Part shown: piece by piece, positions 56,462-63,804 of the stretch
Layout of the letters: each line of letters begins with the position of its first letter
Numbering within the stretch: position 1 is the first letter of the stretch
Source of the DNA: a virus
Strand: one strand, 5' to 3'
DNA length: 64,000 nucleotides
IMG/VR virus record: IMGVR_UViG_3300036771_000052
Coordinates: 33,862-97,861 of that record
Translations under genes and position numbers: made by a program
The notes under the pieces: model-generated
The model's input: only the letters and a program-made list of their open reading frames with translations
Database searches by the model: none
Told to the model about the DNA's origin: nothing

Positions 56462-56475
56462 GTGTCTGCATAGCG

Positions 56476-56631
56476 GTGTATGTGGTGTTGGTGTCTATTG
56501 CTCTGTTCCTGTTCGAACCGGTCATGAATGACATTCCTATGTTTCTCGGGATTCTGGTTTTGTTGGGGTGGTTGATGGTGTGGATGGTGGGTGTACCGAT
56601 GTGGATTTTCCATCAGACAGGGTTGAAATGA
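56476..56631 (+). CDS. Two-helix membrane protein, 51 aa
   Basis: GTG 56476 (AGCG only, weak ribosome site). Two hydrophobic segments (VVLVSIALFLF and MFLGILVLLGWLMVWMVGVPMW). The stop overlaps the next ATG (ATGA), which supports it. Confidence 0.45.
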   Translation: MYVVLVSIALFLFEPVMNDIPMFLGILVLLGWLMVWMVGVPMWIFHQTGLK

Positions 56632-56864
56632 ATGCTGAGCGTACGGCGCTGTTCGCGGAGATAGACCAATTCCGTGCCGCGGCGAATGAGATAATCACCC
56701 AAGAGGTCACACAAATCCATGCGATGCGGGACGCCGGGATGGATTCGGCGGAGATTCTGATCGAGGTGATCGGGAAAAACTTGGTCGCCGCGAAAGACAT
56801 CCCACCACACAACATGGCGATCATTTACTCTTTGATGGTTGTGTCTCTCGCGGAGAAAGTTTGA
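56628..56864 (+). CDS. Hypothetical helical protein, 78 aa
   Basis: ATG 56628 in an ATGA overlap. Helical (ALFAEIDQFRAAANEIITQEVTQIHAM). Overlaps rusA. Function unknown. Confidence 0.5.
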   Translation: MNAERTALFAEIDQFRAAANEIITQEVTQIHAMRDAGMDSAEILIEVIGKNLVAAKDIPPHNMAIIYSLMVVSLAEKV

Positions 56865-57259
56865 AGTTTTTGTTGTTTGTTCCCGGTAGGCCGGCTCCCC
56901 AAGGTTCGAAGCGGCATGTTGGGAGAGGGATTATGGTGGAGTCATCGAAACAGTTAGCTCCGTGGCGTACAACGGTCGCTTGGCATGTTGCTCAAGAGTG
57001 GAAGTCTCCCCCGTTGTGTGGCGCGGTGTGGGTGGATTTGGAGTTTGTTTTGCCGCGACCGAAGTCGACGCCGAAGAAAAAAACTCCCCCGGCGGTCAAA
57101 AAACCCGACGCGGACAAGCTCACCAGGGCAGTCTTTGACGCTTTGACTGGGGTGTGTTGGCGGGATGACTCTCAGATCATCGATTTCCACACGTCGAAAC
57201 GCCTTGCGGAGCTCGACGAGCTCCCCGGGGTGCAGATCGAAATCGTAGGTGATGAATGA
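56861..57259 (+). CDS. rusA: RusA-like Holliday junction resolvase
   Basis: 132 residues, TTG start overlapping the preceding stop. GRPAPQGSKR near the start, a basic PRPKSTPKKK loop, and the catalytic KKPDADKLTRAVFDALTG...DDSQI with the acidic residues of RusA. Resolves branched DNA made by recombination or replication. Confidence 0.9.
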   Translation: MKFLLFVPGRPAPQGSKRHVGRGIMVESSKQLAPWRTTVAWHVAQEWKSPPLCGAVWVDLEFVLPRPKSTPKKKTPPAVKKPDADKLTRAVFDALTGVCWRDDSQIIDFHTSKRLAELDELPGVQIEIVGDE

Positions 57260-57570
57260 ACGATCCCGTCGTGAAGACATGTGTCGTATGTGAAATCCCC
57301 ATCGGAACTAGACGTACTGAAGAGGTTAGGAAGCATTCTGGGAGAGGGTTGTGCGCGTCGTGTTGGAATTGTGCTTACCATACCGGAACTTTGGATCACT
57401 ATCCAAGGAGCTACCGTAGAGGGAACGACCTTCTAGCGGAGTGGGATTCGCTGCGAGGACACGTCACGTTTGAGGAGTTCCCGCGTGCGGTGAACATTTC
57501 CCGGGAAGCGTGGTTGTCGGTCTATCGCCGGGGAGTGAAAAAGGGTGACCCGAGAGCGGTGGCACGATGA
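57256..57570 (+). CDS. Zinc-binding protein with HTH-like end, 104 aa
   Basis: Four Cys in CVVCEIP and GLCASCW spaced like a zinc finger, then a helical end (TFEEFPRAVNISREAWLSVYRRG) resembling a helix-turn-helix. Small conserved actinophage type next to rusA. Function unknown. Confidence 0.55.
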   Translation: MNDPVVKTCVVCEIPIGTRRTEEVRKHSGRGLCASCWNCAYHTGTLDHYPRSYRRGNDLLAEWDSLRGHVTFEEFPRAVNISREAWLSVYRRGVKKGDPRAVAR

Positions 57571-57977
57571 CGTTTAGGATTCTATTGACCGGTGCGCGGA
57601 CGTGGACGGATCGGCCGGCCATCGTCACAGGGTTCACGGCGGCGTTCCGACAGTTCTTCGACGGAGACGAGGACACACCCTCTGCGCTGGTTCACGGCGG
57701 CGCGGTCGGAGCTGATTCTATCGCGGGTGAGATTTGGTTGGCTTGGGGTGATGTGTGGGGTACTGATCTGTATGTTCCCCCGGAGGTTTATGTGGCGAAG
57801 GATTTCTCGACACCTCTTGAGCGGAATAAACACATGGTGGGGTTGGGTGCGGATGTGTGTATCGCGTTTGCGCAGAGGTGGTCTTCGGGGACTGGTCACT
57901 GCGCGAGGTTGGCGCGGAAAGCGAACATTCCTGTCTTGGATTTTGGTGTTCCTACCGGCTATAAGGAGGGTGTGTGA
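57567..57977 (+). CDS. SLOG-family (YspA-like) nucleotide-binding protein
   Basis: 136 residues. FRILLTGARTWTDRPAI, then ALVHGGAVGADSIAGEIW, DFSTPLERNKHMVGLGADVCIAF and SSGTGHCARLARKANIPV: the Rossmann-like SLOG fold that binds nucleotides or their derivatives. Such proteins are common in phages, role unclear. Confidence 0.8.
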   Translation: MTFRILLTGARTWTDRPAIVTGFTAAFRQFFDGDEDTPSALVHGGAVGADSIAGEIWLAWGDVWGTDLYVPPEVYVAKDFSTPLERNKHMVGLGADVCIAFAQRWSSGTGHCARLARKANIPVLDFGVPTGYKEGV

Positions 57978-58156
57978 CGAAGAGGAAGAGGAGTCCGCGG
58001 CGAATTCCGTATTCGGTGGAGCTTCCGGATGGTGTGCGGCGGCGTGCTGTTTGTACGGTGATGCGGGGTCGCCGTGACGGGGATGATATGTGGAATTTGT
58101 TGGAGCATCTGGGTTTGGATGAGGTGGCGCGGGAGATGTTGGCGGAGAGAGCATGA
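57974..58156 (+). CDS. Small basic protein, 60 aa
   Basis: GTG start overlapping the previous stop. Basic N-terminus (KRKRSPRRIPY), one Cys and an acidic end. Overlaps the next gene as ATGA. Function unknown. Confidence 0.5.
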   Translation: MTKRKRSPRRIPYSVELPDGVRRRAVCTVMRGRRDGDDMWNLLEHLGLDEVAREMLAERA

Positions 58157-58485
58157 ACTTTCTGGATTTGAAACTCACGGTTGAACCATACCTCAACAAG
58201 CTTTGCGATATGAAAACCCCGGAGGAGATTAGGGACTTCCTTGTCGGGGAGGGGATTTTGGCGCAGCGTGGCCATGCGCAGGCGTGCGCGATCGCCGCGT
58301 ATGTTTTCCGGGAGACTGGCCAGATGGTGGCGGTGGGGAACATCGCAACGTGTCCTCCCGGGAAAGGAGACACTTCTTTCGCCGGGAAGATGATTGAGGG
58401 GAACTTTTTGGGTTGGCATACGAAGGCGATGGCGCAGTTCGTGGTGAACTTCGATGCGGGTGACTACCCAGAGCTTGTGGGATGA
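58153..58485 (+). CDS. YPELV-family paralog 6, distant copy
   Basis: 110 residues: LTVEPYLNKLCDMKTPEEIRDFLVGEGI, ACAIAAYVFRETGQMVAVG, MAQFVVNFDAGDYPELVG. It lies 6.6 kb from the five-gene cluster and is closest in layout to paralogs 2 and 5, so the family has spread beyond tandem duplication. Confidence 0.6.
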   Translation: MNFLDLKLTVEPYLNKLCDMKTPEEIRDFLVGEGILAQRGHAQACAIAAYVFRETGQMVAVGNIATCPPGKGDTSFAGKMIEGNFLGWHTKAMAQFVVNFDAGDYPELVG

Positions 58486-58724
58486 CGGAAGAGGAACGTA
58501 CCCAATGGTTGGCCGCGGCTGATCAACATCGCGCCACCTACGACAAAACCCTCGATGGGATGATCAAAGACGTAGCTGGAAGTTTGGAGAAAAATGATTC
58601 GACAAGAGTGTGGGGTCAGATTGTGTATGAATTGCATCATCAACACGGTGTATCTCTTAGCACAGCGCTGATGATGGCAACCGCGCTGGTGCGGTTGGCG
58701 GAAAGGAAGAAGAAAAGTGGGTAA
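58482..58724 (+). CDS. Hypothetical helical protein, 80 aa
   Basis: ATG in overlap. Helical (EERTQWLAAADQHRATYDKTLDGMIKDVAGSLEKN, STALMMATALVRLAERKKK). Function unknown. Confidence 0.5.
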   Translation: MTEEERTQWLAAADQHRATYDKTLDGMIKDVAGSLEKNDSTRVWGQIVYELHHQHGVSLSTALMMATALVRLAERKKKSG

Positions 58725-58989
58725 CTGGCGCTCAGTGGTCACGATCGCCACCGTCCTAGTCAGCATCATCTTCACGGTGAACGCTTCCCTTCACCCCGAT
58801 GTGAATTCTCGGATGGCGGCGATGGCGTGGATTGGGGTGATGTTGTGTTGGTGGTGCTTCGACATGAACATGGACATCAGGTCGCATCGCAGAGTGATCA
58901 ACGCGCAAGCGCAGGAGTTGATGGAACATCGGAGAGTCATTGAACACTTATGTGAGTTGGAACACGACCATTTTAAGGAGGTTGCGTGA
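58717..58989 (+). CDS. Two-helix membrane protein, 90 aa
   Basis: GTG start. Hydrophobic segments at about 6-24 and 33-50 followed by a coiled helix with His and Arg (RSHRRVINAQAQELMEHRRVIEHL). Overlaps neighbours. Confidence 0.5.
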   Translation: MGNWRSVVTIATVLVSIIFTVNASLHPDVNSRMAAMAWIGVMLCWWCFDMNMDIRSHRRVINAQAQELMEHRRVIEHLCELEHDHFKEVA

Positions 58990-59170
58990 CGCCGGATGGT
59001 TCATTGTTGGCGTCGCCACCGCCATAGGATCGCTAGTTGCTTATGTTCATGGTCGGCGTAGGTCGATGCTGGCTGAGGTGACGTGTCAGAAGTGTGGGAA
59101 GTGTTTCACCTGCCACATGAGGGAGATCAAACCGGCGATCCGGTTTCATGAGGAGTTCGACTGCGCATGA
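58982..59170 (+). CDS. Membrane protein with zinc knuckle, 62 aa
   Basis: TTG 58982 overlapping the previous stop. A hydrophobic helix (GWFIVGVATAIGSLVAYV), then CQKCGKCFTCH, a four-Cys site. Overlaps the next ATG (ATGA). Confidence 0.45.
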   Translation: MRDAGWFIVGVATAIGSLVAYVHGRRRSMLAEVTCQKCGKCFTCHMREIKPAIRFHEEFDCA

Positions 59171-59370
59171 CCGAAAAGTTCCTGGATATCGGCTACCTCG
59201 GCGCTTCGGCGGTTGTGGTGGCGATAGGGGTGTCCGATGTGTACACCGACAACACCCACGGTGTGGAACTCACCGTCGTCGAGCTCCTGTCCCTGATCCT
59301 GCTGCGCGGCTGGATGAACTGGAAACGCATCGGCTACCTCCAAGACGACATCCGAAAGCGTCGTGGTTGA
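59167..59370 (+). CDS. Single-pass membrane protein, 67 aa
   Basis: One or two hydrophobic segments (GYLGASAVVVAIGVSDVY and VVELLSLILLRG) and a basic end. Its TGATG overlap couples it to the methyltransferase. Confidence 0.5.
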   Translation: MTEKFLDIGYLGASAVVVAIGVSDVYTDNTHGVELTVVELLSLILLRGWMNWKRIGYLQDDIRKRRG

Positions 59371-60089
59371 TGCCGCTGTTGCTTGACCTGTTTTGTGGGG
59401 CCGGAGGCAGTGCGAAAGGTTACCGATACGCAGGGTGGGAGGTCATCGGTGTCGACATCGTCAAACAACCCCGCTTCCCGTACGAGTTTTTGCAGCGTGA
59501 CGTGATGGAACCCGGTCTGCTCCCCCATCTAGTTGATACGTATAGACCTCATGTAATCCATGCATCGCCACCCTGTCAGGCGTACTCCCCGCTCAACAAC
59601 ATCAACCGAAAGAGTTATCCCGACCTCATCGCGCCAGTTCGTGATATGCTCTGCGCTACCGGCATCCCCTGGATAATCGAGAACGTCCCACAAGCACCCT
59701 TGATCGACCCGGTGATCTTGTGTGGCTCGATGTTCGGACTGAGGCTCTACCGTCACCGAGGTTTCGAGTCCAACATCAGACTCGTCGGGAGGAAACACCC
59801 CAACCATGTAGCCAGATGCTCACGCAACGGCAGTCTCCCCACCGTAGACAAGCCGTTCATGACCATCACCGGCGGGAGACACTCACGCGCATGGCAACTC
59901 AAAGCATGTGAATACATGGGTTTACCGTGGCTGGCGGCCACCAACCCGAAAGAGCTGCCACAAGCCATCCGGGAAGTGTGTGAGGCGATCCCCCCTTGCT
60001 TTACCTGGTGGGTAGGCAAACAACTCATCGAGGCGATCGACATCCCGCCGATGGATTTGGGGTGGCTGTCGTTCGCATCTTCCGCATAA
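59370..60089 (+). CDS. DNA cytosine-C5 methyltransferase
   Basis: 239 residues from ATG 59370. Motif I LLLDLFCGAGGSAKGYRYAG, motif II-like VIGVDIV, motif IV ASPPCQAYS with the catalytic Cys, motif VI ENVPQ, then motif VIII-X remnants (GRHSRAW, TNPKELPQAIREVCEAIPP). Short for the family, the target-recognition part being small. Probably protects phage DNA from host restriction. No matching endonuclease is seen. Confidence 0.9.
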   Translation: MPLLLDLFCGAGGSAKGYRYAGWEVIGVDIVKQPRFPYEFLQRDVMEPGLLPHLVDTYRPHVIHASPPCQAYSPLNNINRKSYPDLIAPVRDMLCATGIPWIIENVPQAPLIDPVILCGSMFGLRLYRHRGFESNIRLVGRKHPNHVARCSRNGSLPTVDKPFMTITGGRHSRAWQLKACEYMGLPWLAATNPKELPQAIREVCEAIPPCFTWWVGKQLIEAIDIPPMDLGWLSFASSA

Positions 60090-60131
60090 ATTTTTGCGCT
60101 CTCGCGCGGGCGCAGCTTTGAAGGAGGACGC

Positions 60132-60323
60132 GTGAAGTATGCGGTCGCTAAAGGCGCCGGGTGGGTGAGTGTCAATCTCCCCGCCGAGGTGATGGCCGAG
60201 TGGCGAGTCGGAACCATCATCAGCATCGGCACCGAACAACGCATGGTCTGCGGATTCGACGACACCAACGGAACCAGAACGTTCCGCCTCGTCAAGACAG
60301 AGCAGTTAACGGAAAAGGAGTAG
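60132..60323 (+). CDS. Hypothetical small protein, 63 aa
   Basis: GTG start with AAGGAGGA six bases upstream. Beta-rich (AVAKGAGWVSVNLPAEVMAEWRVGTIISIGTEQRMVC). Unknown function. Confidence 0.5.
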   Translation: MKYAVAKGAGWVSVNLPAEVMAEWRVGTIISIGTEQRMVCGFDDTNGTRTFRLVKTEQLTEKE

Positions 60324-60325
60324 AC

Positions 60326-61231
60326 ATGAGACGAGTCGTGTATGCGCTTATGGCGGTCATCGCCATGGCGTTGATGGCCGGGTGTGGCGTGGCCGACCCC
60401 AACCCATCCGAAGTGGCGTTGGAATACAATGGCGGACCTTTCAGTAATCAGCAGTTCATCTCGTGCGTGACACCGGGAACGAGGGATGTGACGGGACCCA
60501 ACGATACGTTTTTCTATTATCCTCATGGGACGCGTACATACTCGTTTGCGGGTGATCCAGGTCAACCAGCCGGCGGCGCCGATGAAGGCGCTATCCTGGT
60601 CAACACGAAAAACAATGTTCAGATGACCGTCACCGGATCGATCACCTTCACGTTGAATGAGTCCTGCGCACCCTTCACCGACCGGAATCACCATTTTTGG
60701 CCGGGTGGGATGCTGCAAAAGTTCCACGACACCATCGGACGGTCCCACAACATGGCCGCGGCTGTATCCAATGCCGACTTCGGCGGCAACAACGGCTGGG
60801 GACAAGGTCTCAACCTCTACCTGGGTGGACCAGCGTCGAAAGCGTTGAACAACGCCGGGTTGGGATACAACTGGCAAGACCTCTACTCCAATCTTCAGGC
60901 TAGGAACGCGTTCGTCGCGCAAGCCGAAGCCGACATCAAAACCTTGATCACCCAACAAGCCGGGGATGATTTCTTCCTGATCCAAAATGTTCAAGTCGAT
61001 CAACCTCAACCCCCCGCATCTACCGTCGGTCAGATGACCGCATTGCAAGATCAGATCATCCAAAATCAGCAGGCTGACCAGGCTCAGAAGTTGGCCGCGG
61101 GTTTCCCGGGTGGGATCAACGGCTATTTGGACTATCAGCAGAAGCAAGCGGTGAACAAGGCCATCGCCGACGGTAGAGTCCAGGTGTTGCCGATCCCGTT
61201 CGGTTCCAGTGTGATCGTCGGTGGACATTGA
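60326..61231 (+). CDS. SPFH/band-7-like lipoprotein
   Basis: 301 residues from ATG 60326 with AAGGAG nine bases upstream. Signal peptide with lipobox (LMAGC). The mature part has a beta-rich half (GTRTYSFAGDPGQ, NNVQMTVTGSITFTLNESCAP) and a helical half (ARNAFVAQAEADIKTLITQQAG, QADQAQKLAAG), the order of SPFH-domain proteins, with GRSHNMAAAV in between. Such proteins oligomerise at membranes. Its role in the phage is unknown; exclusion of other phages is one possibility. Confidence 0.65.
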   Translation: MRRVVYALMAVIAMALMAGCGVADPNPSEVALEYNGGPFSNQQFISCVTPGTRDVTGPNDTFFYYPHGTRTYSFAGDPGQPAGGADEGAILVNTKNNVQMTVTGSITFTLNESCAPFTDRNHHFWPGGMLQKFHDTIGRSHNMAAAVSNADFGGNNGWGQGLNLYLGGPASKALNNAGLGYNWQDLYSNLQARNAFVAQAEADIKTLITQQAGDDFFLIQNVQVDQPQPPASTVGQMTALQDQIIQNQQADQAQKLAAGFPGGINGYLDYQQKQAVNKAIADGRVQVLPIPFGSSVIVGGH

Positions 61232-61232
61232 G

Positions 61233-61409
61233 ATGGATAAGACGCAGAAAATCTGCCGCATCATCTATGTGGCGCTCGTCATCTTCGTCCTCGGCATCGT
61301 CCTCGGCTGCGTACTCGACTCCATCGGAACGTTCGGCATCTTCTCCGGGATAGCCGTACTAGTTGCGGCATCCACCCTGTTGCTGGCCGACGACAAGACA
61401 CAGTGGTGA
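61233..61409 (+). CDS. Two-helix membrane protein, 58 aa
   Basis: ATG 61233 (GTG 61221 possible). Two hydrophobic segments (IIYVALVIFVLGIVLGCVL and FGIFSGIAVLVAASTLLL). Starts at the end of the SPFH gene. Confidence 0.5.
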   Translation: MDKTQKICRIIYVALVIFVLGIVLGCVLDSIGTFGIFSGIAVLVAASTLLLADDKTQW

Positions 61410-61412
61410 CCG

Positions 61413-61757
61413 ATGGGTAAGGCAGACATCTATGTGTTCCTCATCATCCTGGCCGTGATCGCGCTAATCGCTGGCTCTTACGGTTTGGTGAGGTTGTTCG
61501 AGAACATGGCCGCGGCGGCGCATGAACGGCGACGCAGCGAACTCGAACGCACCACCCCATGGTCCCACTACCTGAAAGTCGGCCAACAAGGCGAATATGT
61601 CATCGGTGTACAACGCTGGGTCCAAGGATTCAAACCGTTCGAAGGACCCGTGGAGATATGCCGACTCCCCCACGACCGGGATTTGGTTGATGTGAACACG
61701 CGGGTGAACGAGGCGAAGGACCGTGCTAACTTGTTGAATGAGACACGGAACATATGA
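61413..61757 (+). CDS. Single-pass membrane protein, 114 aa
   Basis: N-terminal hydrophobic helix (VFLIILAVIALIAGSYGLV), then a soluble part with basic and acidic helices (AAAAHERRRSELERTTPWSHYL). Overlaps the next gene. Confidence 0.55.
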   Translation: MGKADIYVFLIILAVIALIAGSYGLVRLFENMAAAAHERRRSELERTTPWSHYLKVGQQGEYVIGVQRWVQGFKPFEGPVEICRLPHDRDLVDVNTRVNEAKDRANLLNETRNI

Positions 61758-62026
61758 GAGTCCCCGTGCGGCAGTACGCGTGCGCCACGCAAGACTGTAC
61801 AGCGTACGGAATCATGTATGTTTATCCCGTCTACCCGGGGGTGTTTCCGGAGTGCGATCACTTTCAGTGGCCGATCGTGAAGTGTGTCCACTGTGGTTGG
61901 CGGAATGAGATAGTGTGGGAGAAGTACATGGATTTGGATGATTGGATACCAGGGGTTCATCCGTCTAATCCGATCCCGGAGGATGTGTTGACGGAGATGA
62001 AAGCCAACGGTGTAGAGTTCCCATAG
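61754..62026 (+). CDS. Zinc-ribbon-like protein, 90 aa
   Basis: Cys pattern CATQDC and later ECDHFQ, KCVHCGW, giving a possible zinc site; acidic helical end. Function unknown. Confidence 0.5.
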   Translation: MRVPVRQYACATQDCTAYGIMYVYPVYPGVFPECDHFQWPIVKCVHCGWRNEIVWEKYMDLDDWIPGVHPSNPIPEDVLTEMKANGVEFP

Positions 62027-62030
62027 AAAA

Positions 62031-62073
62031 GTCTCGTCCCTTTCACCGTTGCGGGGAATAAAAGGGACGAGAC
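62031..62073. terminator. 13-bp stem-loop
   Basis: GTCTCGTCCCTTT (62031-62043) and AAAGGGACGAGAC (62061-62073) around a 17-base loop, just after the stop at 62026. Followed on the minus side by TTTTC. Between two rightward genes, it may attenuate readthrough. Confidence 0.6.
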
Positions 62074-62118
62074 CGGTCTTCCAAAAATGAGGATACATCC
62101 CCTTTTTGGAGGCTCCAC

Positions 62119-62961
62119 ATCGACACGCCGATCTGCGGCAACATTTCTTGCGACAACCCCACCCGCGACAGTGTTCTATGCTACTCGTGTCAGTCCCGTC
62201 TGCGGAGGAAACTCCGCGACGTCGAAGAGCTGTGGAAAGAACTGGAAATCACACGTCGCAGACTGGCGAACACCGCTCACGAACGAGTCGGAGGGAGATC
62301 AACCACAAAACCACTCCCGTGGAACGAGTCCGCGGCGCAAGCGGCCACAGATTTGTGGGGAGTGATGAACGCGTGGGCTAAAGACATCCACCTCAAAGGT
62401 GACTTCCATCCGTCTGATCCGTTGCATGTGGCGATTCAGAGTCCGGTGTTGGTGTCTCGATGGTTGCTGCGTAATTTCACGGCGTTGATGCGGCTTCCTG
62501 ATGTGGGTGAGTTCGCGGATGCGTTGTTTAATGCGTGGTCGCGTGCGGTTCGGGTGATTGATCGTCCCCCGGATAAAGTCTTCGCGGGGTTGTGCAACAC
62601 GTCATCCGATGGGGTGAATTGTGCGGAGTCGTTGTATGGTCTCCCCGGCGGCGAAGGAGTAAAATGTGTGGCGTGCGGAGCGGAACACAACTTGAAGGAT
62701 CGGCGTGCGTGGATGTTGGAACACGTGGAGGATGAGTTGGCGTATTCGGGTCTCCTAGCTGGACTTATCACCAGTTTGGGTATTCCGATTGCGTCTGCTA
62801 CGATCAGGAAGTACGCTCAGAAAGGCAAGATCGTCCCGGTGGATTTCGACACAAGAAACCGTCCCCGCTATAGGGTTGGGGATGTGTTGGATGTGTTCCT
62901 CAAGCGGGACGAAGAAAAATTCTTGGAAAAGTACTTGACAAATGGTTCAGCGCCACAGTAA
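62119..62961 (+). CDS. Zinc and helix-turn-helix DNA-binding protein, possible ATC start
   Basis: 280 residues. The frame is coding from a four-Cys zinc motif (PICGNISC, LCYSCQSRL) through RKLRDVEELWKELEITRRRL, a middle helical domain (WLLRNFTALMRLPDVGEFADALFNAW), a second Cys pair set (NTSSDGVNCAES, KCVACGAEHN) and a helix-turn-helix (AYSGLLAGLITSLGIPIASATIRKYAQKGKIVPV). No ATG, GTG or TTG exists upstream of the first Cys motif in this frame. A strong GGAGG at 62108-62112 is six bases before ATC 62119, which I take as the start. The next usable start is TTG 62353. Similar proteins precede tRNA clusters or replication genes in actinophages. Confidence 0.65.
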   Translation: MDTPICGNISCDNPTRDSVLCYSCQSRLRRKLRDVEELWKELEITRRRLANTAHERVGGRSTTKPLPWNESAAQAATDLWGVMNAWAKDIHLKGDFHPSDPLHVAIQSPVLVSRWLLRNFTALMRLPDVGEFADALFNAWSRAVRVIDRPPDKVFAGLCNTSSDGVNCAESLYGLPGGEGVKCVACGAEHNLKDRRAWMLEHVEDELAYSGLLAGLITSLGIPIASATIRKYAQKGKIVPVDFDTRNRPRYRVGDVLDVFLKRDEEKFLEKYLTNGSAPQ

Positions 62962-62988
62962 GGTTTAGTTAACTCGCAAGAGTTATGA

Positions 62989-63062
62989 CGCGACGTAGAG
63001 CAGCTCGGTAGCTCGCCAGCCTCATAAGCTGGAGGTCCCAGGTTCGAATCCTGGCGTCGCCA
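62989..63062 (+). tRNA. tRNA-Met(CAT), initiator type
   Basis: Full cloverleaf. Acceptor CGCGACG / CGTCGCC with a C1-C72 mismatch, an A11-T24 pair in the D-stem (GAGC/GCTC), anticodon arm CCAGC-CTCATAA-GCTGG, T-arm CCAGG-TTCGAAT-CCTGG, discriminator A. The unpaired 1-72 and A11-T24 are marks of initiator tRNA; the three G-C pairs of typical initiators in the anticodon stem are not complete. CCA is not encoded. Confidence 0.9.
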
Positions 63063-63071
63063 CGAAAGCAT

Positions 63072-63145
63072 AGCGGGATGGCGCAGTCTGGTAGCGCGCG
63101 AGACTCATAATCTCGAAGACGTGGGTTCAAATCCCACTCCCGCCA
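63072..63145 (+). tRNA. tRNA with CAT anticodon (Met or Ile2)
   Basis: Acceptor AGCGGGA / TCCCGCC (A1-C72 mismatch), D-arm GCGC-AGTCTGGTA-GCGC, anticodon arm CGAGA-CTCATAA-TCTCG, variable AAGAC, T-arm GTGGG-TTCAAAT-CCCAC. C11-G24 in the D-stem is elongator-like, so the tRNA could be elongator Met or lysidine-modified Ile. The missing first pair is odd for an elongator. Confidence 0.85.
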
Positions 63146-63147
63146 CG

Positions 63148-63196
63148 GAGGTACCCGCTGTCCCGTTCCTAGTCCGTTCGTACCAGCGGGTACCTC
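63148..63196. repeat. 13-bp perfect stem-loop between tRNA genes
   Basis: GAGGTACCCGCTG (63148-63160) pairs with CAGCGGGTACCTC (63184-63196) around a 23-base loop. It lies between the second CAT tRNA and tRNA-Pro. It could be a processing signal or terminator, though no T-run follows. Confidence 0.7.
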
Positions 63197-63205
63197 TACA
63201 CCAAT

Positions 63206-63280
63206 CGGGGTGTAGCTCAGTTTGGTCAGAGCACTCGCTTTGGGAGCGAGGGGCCGTACGTTCGAATCGTACTATCCCGA
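63206..63280 (+). tRNA. tRNA-Pro(TGG)
   Basis: Acceptor CGGGGTG / TATCCCG (two G-U), D-arm GCTC-AGTTTGGTCA-GAGC, anticodon arm CTCGC-TTTGGGA-GCGAG with T33 and anticodon TGG, T-arm GTACG-TTCGAAT-CGTAC, discriminator A. CCA not encoded. Confidence 0.9.
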
Positions 63281-63282
63281 CA

Positions 63283-63714
63283 GTGTCAATTGTTGTTGAA
63301 AAAGAGTGTACCCGTTGCGGTGAAGCCAGTTTGCATCATGTCCGAGACACCGGGAAAGTACAGGCATACTGCATTACCTGTACGCGAGCCTACTCGAAAG
63401 CTCACTACGAAGCGCATAGAGAGCAGCACAACGCAAGACGCTACGTTAATCAGCAGCGATACAGGCAAGAGGCACGTAAGATAGTAGATGAGTTGAAGTC
63501 GGTTCCATGTGCGGACTGCGGTTTGTCGTACCCACCATGGGTCATGGATTTCGATCATCTGGATGCTGATGCTAAGTTGGCAAACGTCGGCGATATGATT
63601 GGCAGAGGTGCGATTCGAAAGCTGTTGGCTGAAGTCGAGAAGTGTGAAGTGGTATGCTCGAACTGTCACCGAGTTCGTACGTGGAATCGGTCTCACGCCG
63701 AGAATGCAGCATAA
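63283..63714 (+). CDS. HNH endonuclease inserted in tRNA cluster
   Basis: 143 residues from GTG 63283, two bases after tRNA-Pro. ECTRCGEA...YCITCTRAYSKAHYEAHREQHN is a zinc knuckle with basic helix; PCADCGLSYPPWVMDFDHLDADAKLANVGDMIGRGAIRKLLAEVEKCEVVCSNCHRVRTW is the HNH nuclease with Cys pairs, D-F-D-H and N-C-H. GC content is about 48%, lower than its surroundings, which suggests it arrived separately. Probably a homing endonuclease. Confidence 0.8.
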   Translation: MSIVVEKECTRCGEASLHHVRDTGKVQAYCITCTRAYSKAHYEAHREQHNARRYVNQQRYRQEARKIVDELKSVPCADCGLSYPPWVMDFDHLDADAKLANVGDMIGRGAIRKLLAEVEKCEVVCSNCHRVRTWNRSHAENAA

Positions 63715-63726
63715 CTGAATAGACGT

Positions 63727-63799
63727 GCTTGTCTTAGCTCAGTGAGTAGAGCACCCGACCTGGGGTCGGGGGACCCCGATGCAACTCCGGGAGCGAGCG
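63727..63799 (+). tRNA. tRNA-like RNA, Pro(TGG)-like, unusual T-loop
   Basis: Acceptor GCTTGTC / AGCGAGC (six pairs, two of them G-U, one mismatch), D-stem GCTC/GAGC, anticodon arm CCCGA-CCTGGGG-TCGGG with C instead of T at position 33, T-arm CCCGA-TGCAACT-CCGGG with G at position 55. It has the shape of a tRNA but breaks two near-universal rules; it may be a decayed gene or a specialised RNA. Confidence 0.5.
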
Positions 63800-63804
63800 C
63801 TTTT

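Noticed and set aside
59753-61264. Minus-strand 503-codon frame
   Set aside because: Shadow of the methyltransferase and SPFH genes; no family motif and no start signal.
62087-62365. 92-codon and 91-codon frames from ATG 62087 and 62106
   Set aside because: The third frame encodes clear zinc motifs continuous with the 62353 frame and has the better ribosome site; these two are shadows.
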